DNA from: Halococcus qingdaonensis
Lineage (GTDB): Archaea > Halobacteriota > Halobacteria > Halobacteriales > Halococcaceae
Direction of reading: 5' to 3'
DNA: 64,000 bases
NCBI RefSeq assembly: GCF_024508235.1
Contig: NZ_CP101943.1
Coordinates: forward strand, 1,116,001-1,180,000
This document shows, one piece after another, positions 34,895 to 43,008 of the stretch. Below the pieces are notes generated by a model. It searched no databases. It saw nothing but the letters and a program-made list of their open reading frames with translations, and was not told the DNA's origin. Numbering within the stretch: position 1 is the stretch's first letter; every line of letters begins with the position of its first letter. The translations under genes were made by a program, and so were the position numbers.

Positions 34895-35584
34895 ATGCCG
34901 AGTTCGAAGGCCGAGGACTATCTCAAAGCGATCTACCAGCTCCGCGAGGGCGAGGAGCCGGTCGCCACCTCGACCATCGCCGAGGCGCTCGACGTGACGG
35001 CCCCGACAGTGACCGCGACGATGAAGCGCCTCGAAGGCCACGGACTCGTCGATCGCGAGGAGTACAAGGGTGTCCGTCTCACCGAAGACGGCGAACTGGT
35101 CGCGCTCGAAACGATCCGCCACCACCGCCTGCTCGAACTGTTCCTCGCCGAACACCTGAACTACGACTGGGCGGAGGTTCACGAAGAGGCCGATCGGCTC
35201 GAACACCACATCAGCGAGCGCCTCGAAACCGAACTCGCCGCGAGCCTCGGCGACCCCAGCGCCGACCCCCACGGCGCGCCGATCCCGACCGAGGACCTCG
35301 AACCCACCGAGGCCGACGACGAACCGCTCACCGAGTACGCGGCGGGCGAGACGCTCGTCGTCGCCCAGGTCGCCGACAGCGATCCCGAGGTGCTCTCCTA
35401 TCTCGCCGACGCCGGCATCACGCCCGACACCCGCCTCACCGTCCGCGAGGTCGCACCGTTCGGCATGCTTACCGTCGCGCCGGAGGGCGAGGACGAGACC
35501 GTCTCGCTGCCGGCCGAGATCGCCGCCGAGGTGCGGGTACGGGCCGACGACGAGCGCTCGACGGACGAACTTGCCGCCGACTGA
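34895..35584 (+). CDS. DtxR/MntR-family metal-dependent regulator with FeoA domain
   Basis: 229 residues. Winged helix (about 1-65; STIAEALDVTAPTVTATMKRLEGHGLV), metal-binding and dimer domain (about 66-130; RHHRLLELFLAEHL, EEADRLEHHISE) and a C-terminal FeoA/SH3-like domain (about 145-225). Such proteins repress metal uptake when Fe or Mn is abundant. TATA-like GTTTAGT lies at 34866-34872. The ABC importer operon starts 99 bp downstream on the same strand, so it may be a target, which bears on the importer's substrate. Confidence 0.9.
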   Translation: MPSSKAEDYLKAIYQLREGEEPVATSTIAEALDVTAPTVTATMKRLEGHGLVDREEYKGVRLTEDGELVALETIRHHRLLELFLAEHLNYDWAEVHEEADRLEHHISERLETELAASLGDPSADPHGAPIPTEDLEPTEADDEPLTEYAAGETLVVAQVADSDPEVLSYLADAGITPDTRLTVREVAPFGMLTVAPEGEDETVSLPAEIAAEVRVRADDERSTDELAAD

Positions 35585-35651
35585 TCACCGGTTTTCTGGA
35601 GCCGCGTTTCCCGTCATCACTCCGTCACGCGCCGGCGAGCCGTGACGACAG

Positions 35652-35659
35652 TTTTAATT
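35652..35659 (+). promoter_or_regulatory. TATA box of the importer operon
   Basis: TTTTAATT, about 28 bp before the ATG at 35684. A short CGTGACG...CGTGACG direct pair near 35625-35647 (CGTCACG/CGTGACG) lies just upstream. Confidence 0.45.
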
Positions 35660-35683
35660 GCCACTCCATGAAACCACCCGGTA

Positions 35684-36829
35684 ATGGATAGACGGCAGTT
35701 CCTTCGACGGTCGAGCGCAGGCGTCGCCGGGCTGGCGATGCTGGCGGGCTGTACGGGGGCAGGCGATAGCGGAAGCGGTTCCGAAGCAAACGGGTCGAGC
35801 AATGGAACGAGGACCACCAGCGCAGGGAGTGACAGCACGGCGACGACCGGCAGCGCGTCGTCCGGCGGGACGCTGCGGGTCGCGACCTACTCGTCGTTCA
35901 CCGGCGAGGACACGGCGGGCAACTGGCTCAAATCCGCCTTCGAGAAAGAGAATTCGGGAACGACCGTCGAGTTCCTCACGCCGGAGAACGGCGTCAATCA
36001 GTACGTCCAGCGGGCCAAACAGGGTGCGCCGATCGACGCCGATATCTACCTCGGACTGAACACGGCCGAACTCGTCCGTGCGCGGAAGAAGCTCGACAAG
36101 CCGCTGTTCCAGTCGGTCGGTGAGGATCTCGACGGTGCCGACGGGCTGAAGAAGCCGTTGCGGATCGATCCCAAGAAGCGCGCCGTGCCGTACGATACAG
36201 GCTACATCTCGCTCGTCTACAACGAGAACGAGGTCGAGGAGCCGAAGACGTTCGACTCGCTGCTCGAATCGCGTTACGAGGGCGATCTCATCACCGAGAA
36301 CGCCCAGCAGTCCGATCCCGGGCGGGCGTTCCTACTCTGGTCGATCATCGCCAAGGGTGAGCAGAACTACCTCGACTACTGGAAGCAGCTCGTCGGCAAC
36401 GGCGTGAAGGTGCTCTCGGACTGGGAGCCGGCCTATCAGGCCTACTCGGACGGCGAAGCGCCGATGGTGGTCTCGTACTCGACCGACCAGGTCTACTACC
36501 ACGGTCCCGACGTCGATATCTCGAAACACCAGATCGGTTTCCTCAACGATCAGGGCTACGCGAACCCCGAGACGATGGCGCTGTTCGAGAGCGCGAACGA
36601 CCCGCAGCTCGCCCGGACGTTCATGGAGTTCGTGCTCACGAAGAACGCACAGTCGAAGATCGCGGTCAAGAACGTCCAGTTCCCGGCGGTAAAGGGCGTC
36701 ACGCCGAGCAAGGAGTTCGACAAGTACGCCAAGGAGCCGCCCGAGACGGTCACACACTCCTACGACGAGCTCGCCGGCTCGGTCGAGTCGTGGGTCGAGG
36801 AGTGGTCGCGGCTGGTCGCGAGCGGGTGA
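35684..36829 (+). CDS. ABC importer substrate-binding lipoprotein, ThiB-like
   Basis: 381 residues. Tat-lipobox signal (RRQFLRRSSAGVAGLAMLAGC, lipid Cys about 24), a Ser/Thr/Gly-rich linker to about 60, then a periplasmic-binding fold. The motif order (ATYSSFTGE, DADIYLGLN, VPYDTGYISLVYNEN, FLLWSI, VLSDWEPAYQAYSDGEAPMVVSYST, WVEEWSRLV) follows E. coli ThiB closely as I remember it. Thiamine is therefore the first guess; ferric iron is the alternative because the fold is shared and a DtxR regulator is upstream. The stop overlaps the permease start (GTGA). Confidence 0.82.
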   Translation: MDRRQFLRRSSAGVAGLAMLAGCTGAGDSGSGSEANGSSNGTRTTSAGSDSTATTGSASSGGTLRVATYSSFTGEDTAGNWLKSAFEKENSGTTVEFLTPENGVNQYVQRAKQGAPIDADIYLGLNTAELVRARKKLDKPLFQSVGEDLDGADGLKKPLRIDPKKRAVPYDTGYISLVYNENEVEEPKTFDSLLESRYEGDLITENAQQSDPGRAFLLWSIIAKGEQNYLDYWKQLVGNGVKVLSDWEPAYQAYSDGEAPMVVSYSTDQVYYHGPDVDISKHQIGFLNDQGYANPETMALFESANDPQLARTFMEFVLTKNAQSKIAVKNVQFPAVKGVTPSKEFDKYAKEPPETVTHSYDELAGSVESWVEEWSRLVASG

Positions 36830-38613
36830 ACGCGCAGCACTGGGGCGAGCGACTCGCCGTCCCGACCGCGTTCGTCCTCACCGTCGCGATTCTGGCAGTC
36901 GTCTTCTACTACCCCGTTCTGAGTGTGCTCCGCGAGGCGGTCGTCCGAGCCGGCTCGCTGACGGCCGCCCCGCTGGTCGACGTGCTCGGCGACCCCTTCT
37001 ACACCGGCGTCGCCCACCATCTGTTCACTGCACCACTCTCGATTCCAGCCGGCGTGCTCGAATGGGTGCAATCCGGGTTCCCACCGGTCGAGTTCGGTCT
37101 GTTCGGCTTCACCGCCTATCAGGCGTTCCTCTCGACGCTGGCGAGCGTCGTCATCGGGCTGCCGGGAGCGTATCTGCTCGCTCGCTTCGAGTTCCGTGGC
37201 CGGCGGACGCTCCGCTCGCTCACCATTCTCCCCTTCGTGCTGCCGTCGATCATGGTCGCGGTCGGTTTCCTCGCCATGTTCGGCCAGAACGGTCTGCTCA
37301 ACGACGTGTTGGGTGCGCTCGGTCTCGGGCAGGTGAATCTGCTGTTCACGCTCGAAATCATCGTGCTCGCGCACGCGTTCTACAACGCGCCGCTCGTGAC
37401 GCGGCTCGTGACGACCGCCTGGGAGGGCGTCGATGCTCGGCGCGTCGAGACGGCTCGCGCACTCGGTGCCGGCCCGTTTCGTGCCTTTCGCGACATCGTG
37501 GTGCCACAGCTCCTTCCCGCACTGCTGACCGCCGCGTTGCTCACGTTCGTCTTCACCTTTCTCTCCTTCCCGATCGTGCTCGCGCTCGGGGGGTTGCGCC
37601 TCGCCACCGTCGAGGTCTGGCTCTACGCGCGCGTCCAGGACCTCGAACTCGCCGAGGCCGCGACGCTCGGGACCATCGAGACGGTTCTCTCGCTCGCGCT
37701 CACCTATCTCTATCTCCGATACGAGGCCCGACAGACGACCGCGAGCGGCGGAACGACGCTCCCGCGGCGCGCGCTCGCGGTCGGCTGGCGAACGCTGCGT
37801 GACCCGGTTCGGATCGGGCTCGCGATCTACGGCGTCGCGATCCTCGTCCTGTTCGTCGGCCCGCTCGTGAGCATGATCGTCGAGAGCGTCACCGGGCCGA
37901 ACGGGCTGACGAGTGCGTACTACGAGTTCCTGCTCGACCAGCAGGCGACGACGGCGGCCGGCACGACGAAACCGCTGCCGGCGATCGCGAACTCGCTGGC
38001 CTTCGGCGTCGGCACGCTCGCGCTCGCGGTGCCGATGGGGATCGTCGTCTCGCTGATGGCGACCCGCGGCGGGACCGGCTCGCGGCTGGCCGAGACGCTG
38101 ATGAGCGCGCCGCTGGCGGTCAGCGGCGTCGTCGTCGGCCTCGGACTGCTCCAGACGCTCGTCTTCGGGACGACGATCGCCGGCTATCGGTTCACCGCCG
38201 GCGGCGCGCTCGCCATCGTCGTCGCGCACGCAGTCGCGGCCTACCCGTTCGTGACGCGCAACGTCACCCCGGCGCTCGCCGGCATCGACTCGCAGCTCGT
38301 CGATTCGGCACGCTCGCTCGGCGCGAGTCGGTTTCGCACCCTGCTCGACGTCGAGCTCCCGCTCGTGTGGACGGCGGTGCTCGCCGGCGGGGCGTTCGCC
38401 TTCGCCATCTCGATCGGCGAGTTCGATACGACGGTTTTACTCGCCGAGGGCGTCGAGAGCTACACGATGCCGGTCGCGCTCGAACGGTACATCGGCAATC
38501 GCTCGCTCGGGCCGAGCCTCGGACCAGCGACCGCGATGGGCACCGTCCTCCTGCTGGTGACGGCCGCGAGCTTCCTCGTCATCGAGCGCCTCGGCGGGCG
38601 GTGGGAGCCATGA
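36826..38613 (+). CDS. ABC importer permease with two fused membrane units, ThiP/FbpB-like
   Basis: 595 residues, about 12 membrane helices. Two copies of the permease EAA-type loop are visible, ETARALGAGPFRAFRDIVVP near 205-225 and DSARSLGASRFRTLLDVELP near 490-510, so one chain supplies both halves of the channel as in ThiP and FbpB. The start is the GTG at 36826, overlapping the upstream stop by four bases; the ATPase gene follows with another four-base overlap. Confidence 0.9.
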   Translation: MNAQHWGERLAVPTAFVLTVAILAVVFYYPVLSVLREAVVRAGSLTAAPLVDVLGDPFYTGVAHHLFTAPLSIPAGVLEWVQSGFPPVEFGLFGFTAYQAFLSTLASVVIGLPGAYLLARFEFRGRRTLRSLTILPFVLPSIMVAVGFLAMFGQNGLLNDVLGALGLGQVNLLFTLEIIVLAHAFYNAPLVTRLVTTAWEGVDARRVETARALGAGPFRAFRDIVVPQLLPALLTAALLTFVFTFLSFPIVLALGGLRLATVEVWLYARVQDLELAEAATLGTIETVLSLALTYLYLRYEARQTTASGGTTLPRRALAVGWRTLRDPVRIGLAIYGVAILVLFVGPLVSMIVESVTGPNGLTSAYYEFLLDQQATTAAGTTKPLPAIANSLAFGVGTLALAVPMGIVVSLMATRGGTGSRLAETLMSAPLAVSGVVVGLGLLQTLVFGTTIAGYRFTAGGALAIVVAHAVAAYPFVTRNVTPALAGIDSQLVDSARSLGASRFRTLLDVELPLVWTAVLAGGAFAFAISIGEFDTTVLLAEGVESYTMPVALERYIGNRSLGPSLGPATAMGTVLLLVTAASFLVIERLGGRWEP

Positions 38614-39710
38614 GCGACACGATTCCCGAGCGCGACCGCACCACAGCGGACGCTGGCGTGGCGCTCGACGACATCACCGTCGATTTCGGTGGCGTCACCG
38701 CGCTCGAAGACGTCTCGCTGTCGGTCGACGAGGGCGAGTTCTTCACGCTCGTCGGCCCGTCGGGCTGTGGGAAGACCACCACCCTTCGAGCCATCGCGGG
38801 CTTCGAGGAGCCGAGCGCGGGCGAGGTCCATATCGACGGCCGGCGCGTCACCGACCTCGCTCCCGAACGGCGCGACGTCGGCGTCGTCTTCCAGCACTAC
38901 GCGCTCTTTCCCCACATGACGGTCCGCGAGAACGTCGCCTACGGGCTCCGCTTTCGCGATCCGCCTGGCGACGTCACCGACGACGAGCGTGTCGACGAAC
39001 TGCTCTCACTGGTCGATATGGCGGGGATGGGCGAGCGTGAACCCGAACAGCTCTCGGGCGGGCAACAGCAACGCATCGCGCTCGCACGGGCGCTCGCACC
39101 CGGCCCCGACGTACTCCTGCTCGACGAACCGCTGTCGGCGCTCGACGCCCGCCTCCGCGAGCGCCTCCGGGTGACGATCCGCGAGATCCAGCAGGAGTTG
39201 GGGATCACCACGATCTACGTGACGCACGACCAGAGCGAGGCGCTCGCCATCAGCGATCGCGTCGCCGTCGTCAGCGGGGGGCGCATCGAACAAGTCGCCC
39301 CACCCGAAACCGTCTATCGAGAGCCCCGCTCCCGGTTCGTCGCGGAGTTCGTCGGCGAGAACAACCTCCTCGATGGCGAGGTGACGGAATCGGCCCCGCC
39401 GCGCGCGATCGTCGACGGCACCGCGATCGGACTGCCCGAGAGCGCCGCGGTCGATGTCGGCAATTCTGTGACGCTCTGTGTGCGGCCCGAGGTCCTCTCA
39501 CTCGGCGAGCACGAAACGGCCTCGAACGCGACGACGCTGACAGCGACCGTCGAGCACCGCGAGTTCCTCGGCGACGCCTACCGTGTCCACTGCTCGTGGA
39601 ACGGGCGGTCGCTGCTCGTCAAGACCGATAGCCGGGAGCCGCCCGAAGGGACCGTGACGCTGACCGTCGCTGCGAGCGACATCCATCTGTTGTCCGATAG
39701 CGGGCGCTGA
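38610..39710 (+). CDS. ABC importer ATPase, ThiQ/FbpC/PotA-like
   Basis: 366 residues. Walker A GPSGCGKTT, Q-loop VVFQHYALFPHMT, signature LSGGQQQRIALARAL, Walker B VLLLDEPLSALD, and His switch VTHDQSEA, followed by a C-terminal TOBE-type domain (about 250-366). It powers the importer encoded upstream. ATG at 38610 overlaps the permease stop. The last 19 bp before the convergent MobA-like gene hold no visible terminator beyond a short T/C stretch. Confidence 0.93.
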   Translation: MSDTIPERDRTTADAGVALDDITVDFGGVTALEDVSLSVDEGEFFTLVGPSGCGKTTTLRAIAGFEEPSAGEVHIDGRRVTDLAPERRDVGVVFQHYALFPHMTVRENVAYGLRFRDPPGDVTDDERVDELLSLVDMAGMGEREPEQLSGGQQQRIALARALAPGPDVLLLDEPLSALDARLRERLRVTIREIQQELGITTIYVTHDQSEALAISDRVAVVSGGRIEQVAPPETVYREPRSRFVAEFVGENNLLDGEVTESAPPRAIVDGTAIGLPESAAVDVGNSVTLCVRPEVLSLGEHETASNATTLTATVEHREFLGDAYRVHCSWNGRSLLVKTDSREPPEGTVTLTVAASDIHLLSDSGR

Positions 39711-39729
39711 ATTTCCCGAACAGCTCGGT

Positions 39730-40377
39730 TCACCGGACGCGTTCGAGATCGTCCTGCGTGTCGATATCCGTGACGACGCCCGCGTCGTCGGTGTCGAGCA
39801 GCACGCCGTCATCGAGCAGGATGTCTCTGCCACCGACGTCACCCTCGACCACGCACAGCGCGTCGAAGTGATCGGCACCGAACAACACCGGATTGCCGCG
39901 CTGGCCCTCGTAGGTGGCGGCCACGGCATCGGCGACGCCGCCGGCGAAGCAGTCGACGAGCAGATCGACGGTCGCGCTCTCGACGAACGGCATGTCCCCG
40001 GGGAGGAAGATCGCAGCGTCCGCGTCGCCGTCGGCAGCCACACGCGCGCCACGCTCGACGGAGGTCGAGAGTCCGCGCTCATAGGCGTCGTTCGCGACGA
40101 ACGCGACGTCGAAGTCAGCGAGCGCGTCGCTGACGGTGCTCGACTGGTGGCCGAGCACGGCGACGACGCGCGATACCCGCGAGTCGAGCAGCGTGCGGGC
40201 GGCGCGGCGGACGAGCGGTTCTCCGTCGATCTCGGCGAGGAGCTTGTTCCGCTCGCCGAAACGGCTGCTTCCGCCCGCGGCGAGCAGCACGCCGACGACC
40301 GTCGGCTCGTGGCCCGCTCGTTCCGAAATCGATTCGTGGATCGTGTTCGGGTCGACGTGACGGAGCTCCTCGCTCAT
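39730..40377 (-). CDS. MobA/MocA-like molybdopterin nucleotidyltransferase
   Basis: 215 residues. Signature VGVLLAAGGSSRFGERNKLL near 27-46, LPGDMPFV near 125 and GNPVLFG near 165, all typical of the MobA/MocA/IspD-like family. It transfers a nucleotide to a small acceptor; next to moeA, molybdenum cofactor (CTP or GTP form) is likely. Its ATG overlaps the moeA stop by four bases. MobA versus MocA cannot be decided by eye. Confidence 0.8.
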   Translation of the reverse strand: MSEELRHVDPNTIHESISERAGHEPTVVGVLLAAGGSSRFGERNKLLAEIDGEPLVRRAARTLLDSRVSRVVAVLGHQSSTVSDALADFDVAFVANDAYERGLSTSVERGARVAADGDADAAIFLPGDMPFVESATVDLLVDCFAGGVADAVAATYEGQRGNPVLFGADHFDALCVVEGDVGGRDILLDDGVLLDTDDAGVVTDIDTQDDLERVR

Positions 40378-41564
40378 GCGAGCACCCGATAGGGAACGAC
40401 CGCGACCGGCTGGCCGGCATCGAGCGAGCGCTCGGCGAGGACGATCCCGTTCGCAGTCGTCGTCCTCGTGTTGGCGGAAACGAGCCCCGGTGCGAACTGC
40501 TCGTCGTAGATCGGCAGCGACGAATCGGCGTGGCCGAGTGGGATGGCCTCGTTGCCGTCGAGGACGACCGGTACCGCGTACTCGCGGTCGTCGTCGGGGA
40601 TCTCGACGGCACTGGTCAGCCCGGCGGTGATCGAGGGCAGTCGCCACTGGCCGGTGAAAAATGGCCGGGCGACGAGCACGGCGGCGGTGTGGGCAGCGAG
40701 CGGCTTGCCCGGTAGCGCGACGACGAGCGCGCCGTCGATGATCGCCGCCATCACCGGCCGTCCGGGCCGGAGGCGGACGCTCTCGAACAGCGGATCGTGG
40801 GCTTCGAGCACCGTGGCGACGTGGTCGGCGCTCCCGACGCTCGTCCCACCCGTCGTGAGCACCACGTCGTGGGTCGCGGCGGCGCTCTCGATGGCGCTGC
40901 GCACGGCTGCGGAGTCGTCGGGAACGCTCTCGCGGATCGTTGGCTCGTGGCCCCACTCCCGGACGAGCCCGGCGAGGAATGCCGAATCGCGGTCGGGCTG
41001 GCGACCCTCGTGGATCTCGGTGCCGGTCGCCACGATCCCAACCGAGAACCGCTCGTGGACGGTTACGGACTCGATGCCGACATCGCGCAGGAGCGCCGCG
41101 TGCCGGGCGGCGAGTCGCGTCCCGGCGTCGAACAGCGTCTCGCCCGCCTGCGCCGTCCCACCGCGTGGCGAGACGTTCGTGCCCGGGGCGAGCTGTGGGC
41201 CCGAAACCTGTTCGTTCTCGACGGTCGTGTCCTCGACTTTCAGCACGGCATCGGTCCGGGCGGGCAGCGGCGCGCCGGTGGCGATGCGGGCAGCTTCCCC
41301 CTCGTCGAGTGCCGGTGGCTCGTCCTCGGGGAACACTTCAGCGGCGATCGCCGGCGACTCGTCGTCGGTGGCGATCGCGAACCCATCCATCGTCGCGTAG
41401 TCGTGCGGCGGCACGGCGGTCGGGGCGTACACGTCCTCGGCGAGCGTGCGACCGGCGAGCGCGTCGAGGGAGACGGGTTCGCCGGGAAGGCTGTCGAGCG
41501 CCCTGTGGCGGTGATCGAGCAGTCGCTCGACCGCGTCCGTGCGGGCGAGATCCGTTCTGGCCAT
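40374..41564 (-). CDS. moeA: Molybdopterin molybdenumtransferase MoeA
   Basis: 396 residues. Inserts molybdate into adenylylated molybdopterin. Seen: PPHDYATMDGFAI near 55, PRGGTAQAGE, IVATGTEI, TTGGTSVGSADHV and ALPGKPLAA. Domain order is that of standard MoeA without a C-terminal periplasmic-binding-like domain. First of a two-gene unit with the nucleotidyltransferase. Confidence 0.93.
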   Translation of the reverse strand: MARTDLARTDAVERLLDHRHRALDSLPGEPVSLDALAGRTLAEDVYAPTAVPPHDYATMDGFAIATDDESPAIAAEVFPEDEPPALDEGEAARIATGAPLPARTDAVLKVEDTTVENEQVSGPQLAPGTNVSPRGGTAQAGETLFDAGTRLAARHAALLRDVGIESVTVHERFSVGIVATGTEIHEGRQPDRDSAFLAGLVREWGHEPTIRESVPDDSAAVRSAIESAAATHDVVLTTGGTSVGSADHVATVLEAHDPLFESVRLRPGRPVMAAIIDGALVVALPGKPLAAHTAAVLVARPFFTGQWRLPSITAGLTSAVEIPDDDREYAVPVVLDGNEAIPLGHADSSLPIYDEQFAPGLVSANTRTTTANGIVLAERSLDAGQPVAVVPYRVLA

Positions 41565-41663
41565 GGGCCATCGTGGGACGAACGCGGCATATTCCTTCCC
41601 CCGATCCGCGGCGCTCCGAAACAGTGTCAGGGAGTTTTTGCCGGACGGATGCGAACGTCGACC

Positions 41664-42338
41664 ATGTCCAACGCCTGTATCGTTCGGGGGGAGATCCCGG
41701 CCCAGGAGTTCGCGCTGTACGAGGCGCTCGACTCGCTGCCAGACGTCGAGTTCGAGGTCGAGCGCATCGTCCAGAGCGGCGACAAGGCGGCCATGCCGCT
41801 GATGTGGATCCGCAACGCCACGGTCGAGGCCGTCGAAGAGGCCTTCGCGGACGACCCGAGCGTCGATGAACTCGAACTGCTGTCGGCGTTCGACGAGGAA
41901 CAGCTCTACCGCATGCAGTGGATCTCCGAGGTCGAGGTGGTGCTCCAGATGCTGACGAACTCGCGGGCGACCATCACCGACGCCTACGGCACCGATGGGC
42001 GATGGTATCTCCGCGTGCTCTACCCCAACCGCGAATCGCTCTCGAAGACCGTGCAGTTCGCCGACGACAACGGACTCACCTTCGACGTCAGGGCCATCCG
42101 GCAGCTCGAAGGCGAGCCCGCCGGCCGCTTCGGACTCACCGAGGCACAGTTCGAGGCGCTCGAAACCGCGGTCGAAGCGGGTTACTATCAGGTCCCGCGC
42201 GAGACCGACCAGAGCGAACTCGCCGACCAGTTGAATATCTCCCATCAGGCGCTCTCGGAGCGGCTCCGCCGCGCGACGGGCGCGCTCATCGAGGACGCGC
42301 TGTTGGTCGGTGCGGTGGAGGCACGGCGCGAGGACTGA
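41664..42338 (+). CDS. Bat-like HTH regulator
   Basis: 224 residues, haloarchaeal bacterio-opsin-activator-type protein without PAS or GAF domains. The C-terminal HTH (about 160-220; FGLTEAQFEALETAVEAGYY, LADQLNISHQALSERLRRA) is the typical HTH_10 form. The N-terminal part is the usual beta-rich region of this family. Target unknown; it is divergent from moeA and 49 bp upstream of a tetR gene on the same strand. A start five codons earlier (41649) is possible. Confidence 0.85.
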   Translation: MSNACIVRGEIPAQEFALYEALDSLPDVEFEVERIVQSGDKAAMPLMWIRNATVEAVEEAFADDPSVDELELLSAFDEEQLYRMQWISEVEVVLQMLTNSRATITDAYGTDGRWYLRVLYPNRESLSKTVQFADDNGLTFDVRAIRQLEGEPAGRFGLTEAQFEALETAVEAGYYQVPRETDQSELADQLNISHQALSERLRRATGALIEDALLVGAVEARRED

Positions 42339-42387
42339 CGCACGCAAGCGACAGGATATAACCGTCCGCCGCCGAATAGTCAGTCAA

Positions 42388-43002
42388 ATGAGTTCGTCAG
42401 AGGGTGGATCGGAGCCGACCGACACCCGCGAGGAGATCATGGAGGCGACCTACCGTGCGCTCTGCGAGCACGGCTACGCCAACCTCACGATGCAGGCGAT
42501 CGCCGACGAGTTCGAGAAGACCAAGGCCGTTCTGCACTACCACTACGACACGAAAGACGAACTGCTCGCCGCCTTTCTGGAGCATCTCCTCGACCGATTC
42601 ACGAGTCGTCTCGATGTCGACAGCGACGACCCGAACGCACGCCTCGACGCCCTCGTCGACGAACTGCTGCTCGGGCTCGGCGACGAACGCGGCGAGGATC
42701 ACGAGTTCCATACCGCATTGCTCGAACTGCGCGCGCAGGCACCGCACAACGCCGCCTTCCGCGAACAGCTCGCGGCGAACTACGATCTCCTGCACGACAT
42801 GCTCACGACCATCATCGACGACGGCATCGAACAGGGCGTCTTTCACGACGTCGATGCCGAGCGGCTGTCGGCGCTGATCATGGCGACGATGCTCGGCGGG
42901 CGCGTCCACCAGATCACCCTCGATCGCGAGGCGATCGCGCTCGACGTGCGCGAGGCGCTCGAAGACGAGATCCTCGCCGATCTCCGCAACGAAGCGGAAT
43001 AA
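42388..43002 (+). CDS. TetR-family regulator
   Basis: 204 residues. N-terminal HTH (about 13-60; ATYRALCEHGYANLTMQAIA, TKAVLHYHYDTKDELLAAF), then an all-helical ligand domain. No adjacent transporter or enzyme suggests the ligand. A TATA box (GATATAA, 42355-42361) lies about 28 bp upstream, and AATAGTCAGTCA between it and the ATG may be an autoregulatory site. Convergent with the third sugar dehydrogenase fusion, 6 bp apart. Confidence 0.9.
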   Translation: MSSSEGGSEPTDTREEIMEATYRALCEHGYANLTMQAIADEFEKTKAVLHYHYDTKDELLAAFLEHLLDRFTSRLDVDSDDPNARLDALVDELLLGLGDERGEDHEFHTALLELRAQAPHNAAFREQLAANYDLLHDMLTTIIDDGIEQGVFHDVDAERLSALIMATMLGGRVHQITLDREAIALDVREALEDEILADLRNEAE

Positions 43003-43008
43003 CCGCTC

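Noticed and set aside
36760-38229. 489-codon open frame antisense to the importer permease
   Set aside because: Highly charged Glu/Arg/Asp repeats without any fold; the plus strand encodes a clear two-unit permease in the same place.
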